DNA of 5,892 nt from Acidimicrobiaceae bacterium (GTDB lineage Bacteria > Actinomycetota > Acidimicrobiia > Acidimicrobiales > MedAcidi-G1): the NCBI GenBank assembly GCA_002714485.1, contig PAXM01000004.1:9725-15616 (forward strand), given 5' to 3'. This document shows positions 5,405-5,892 of this stretch, in pieces. Position 1 is the stretch's first letter; the number at the start of each line of letters is the position of its first letter. The notes below the pieces were generated by a model. That model saw only the letters and a list, made by a program, of their open reading frames with translations. It was not told where the DNA came from and did not search any database. Made by a program: the position numbers and the translations under genes.

Positions 5405-5892
5405 TCAGCGAGCAGGTACCAGCCCCCCATCGACGGTGATGCACTGACCGGTCATGAAGCTTGAAGCCTCGGATGCCATATAGAGCACGGCACCCACCAT
5501 CTCGTCGGCATCGGCCAGGCGCCCCAGACGGGTGGAGCGGGCCATGGACGCCGCCCCCTCGGGTCCGGTGCTGCGAACCATAGTGGTGTCGGTCGGACCG
5601 GGCGCCAGAGCGTTGACCCGTATGCCGGCGGTGGCGTATTCGGCGGCCATCGACCGGGTGAAGTGAAGCAGCGCCGCCTTGGCCGCTCCGTAGAGGGCGC
5701 CACCCGGCGTGTGAAGAAAAGCGCCTGCCGAGATCACGTTAACCACGGCGGCGTGTTCCGACTCCAGTAGGTACGGAAGACAGGACTGGAACAGAAAGAG
5801 CGGCCCGCGGACGTTGACGTCGAACGACTTGGCATACGCATCGAGGGTGATCGACCCTATGGGCAGGGCCAACGGATTGGCCGCGTTGTTGA
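5405..5892 (-). CDS. Classical SDR oxidoreductase, C-terminal part, 5' end outside window
   Basis: This is an NAD(P)-dependent short-chain dehydrogenase of unknown substrate; about 161 C-terminal residues are present. At the window edge the open frame reads NNAANPLALPIG, where NNAA is the SDR NNAG motif. The TTG at 5872 is therefore an internal Leu, and the real start lies beyond base 5892, probably about 90 residues upstream. The classical tetrad is complete: Asn in DVNVRG (codon at 5815-5813), Ser in NVISAG (5731-5729), and Tyr and Lys in YGAAK (5692-5690 and 5680-5678), with the normal Ser-x12-Tyr spacing. PGPTDTTMV follows strand 6, and the usual ending FMTGQCITVDGG is intact. The missing cofactor loop prevents any NAD/NADP call. 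It is the first of three tandem SDRs on this strand, 104 nt before the next. The shared strand suggests one catabolic set, but the gap with its own palindromes allows separate control. Confidence 0.9.
   Translation of the reverse strand, partial: NNAANPLALPIGSITLDAYAKSFDVNVRGPLFLFQSCLPYLLESEHAAVVNVISAGAFLHTPGGALYGAAKAALLHFTRSMAAEYATAGIRVNALAPGPTDTTMVRSTGPEGAASMARSTRLGRLADADEMVGAVLYMASEASSFMTGQCITVDGGLVPAR

Noticed and set aside
5870..5872. TTG at 5872 as the start of the last SDR
   Set aside because: The frame stays open to the window edge and encodes the NNAA motif upstream, so this is an internal Leu codon.
1..5892. Mobile element, CRISPR array, tRNA/rRNA, toxin-antitoxin or phage-defence genes
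   Set aside because: I saw no repeat arrays, transposase or integrase motifs, or tRNA-like folds. All long frames are accounted for by housekeeping or catabolic enzymes of uniform codon use.

Overview
The window is G+C-rich, almost fully coding bacterial DNA with the strong G/C third-position bias of high-GC Actinomycetota. An IpdF-like steroid-ring dehydrogenase next to other short-chain dehydrogenases, plus a siroheme-dependent nitrite/sulfite reductase of actinobacterial type, suggests an actinobacterium. Acidimicrobiia is my best guess, but that is inference from gene style and not from a marker gene.

Left half (plus strand, 1-3529). The 3' part of a uroporphyrinogen-III C-methyltransferase gene (siroheme synthesis) is followed after 51 nt by a complete 603-residue siroheme/[4Fe-4S] nitrite/sulfite reductase. 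The first enzyme makes the precursor of the cofactor the second one needs, so the pair reads as an assimilatory sulfite or nitrite reduction operon. After another 65 nt comes a metallo-beta-lactamase-fold hydrolase with a C-terminal winged helix (LACTB2-like). It has its own ribosome binding site and no obvious link to sulfur or nitrogen metabolism.

Right half (minus strand, 5892-3531). Three short-chain dehydrogenases/reductases lie in tandem. Read 5' to 3' they are a classical SDR whose N-terminus lies outside the window, a 312-residue SDR of the HSD17B4/hsd4A-like type with a C-terminal extension, and a 258-residue SDR closely resembling mycobacterial IpdF (cholesterol C/D-ring degradation). 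The leftward and rightward gene sets converge with a single base between their stop codons.

The gaps are short (1 to 104 nt). The only one with clear structure is 5301-5404, upstream of the middle SDR. It holds two perfect inverted repeats with centres 30 bp apart, which look like operators for a dimeric repressor.

I see no mobile element, CRISPR array, RNA gene or evident novel system. The most unusual points are the paired operator-like palindromes and the reductase's two complete sets of cluster-type cysteines, one in each pseudo-symmetric half.
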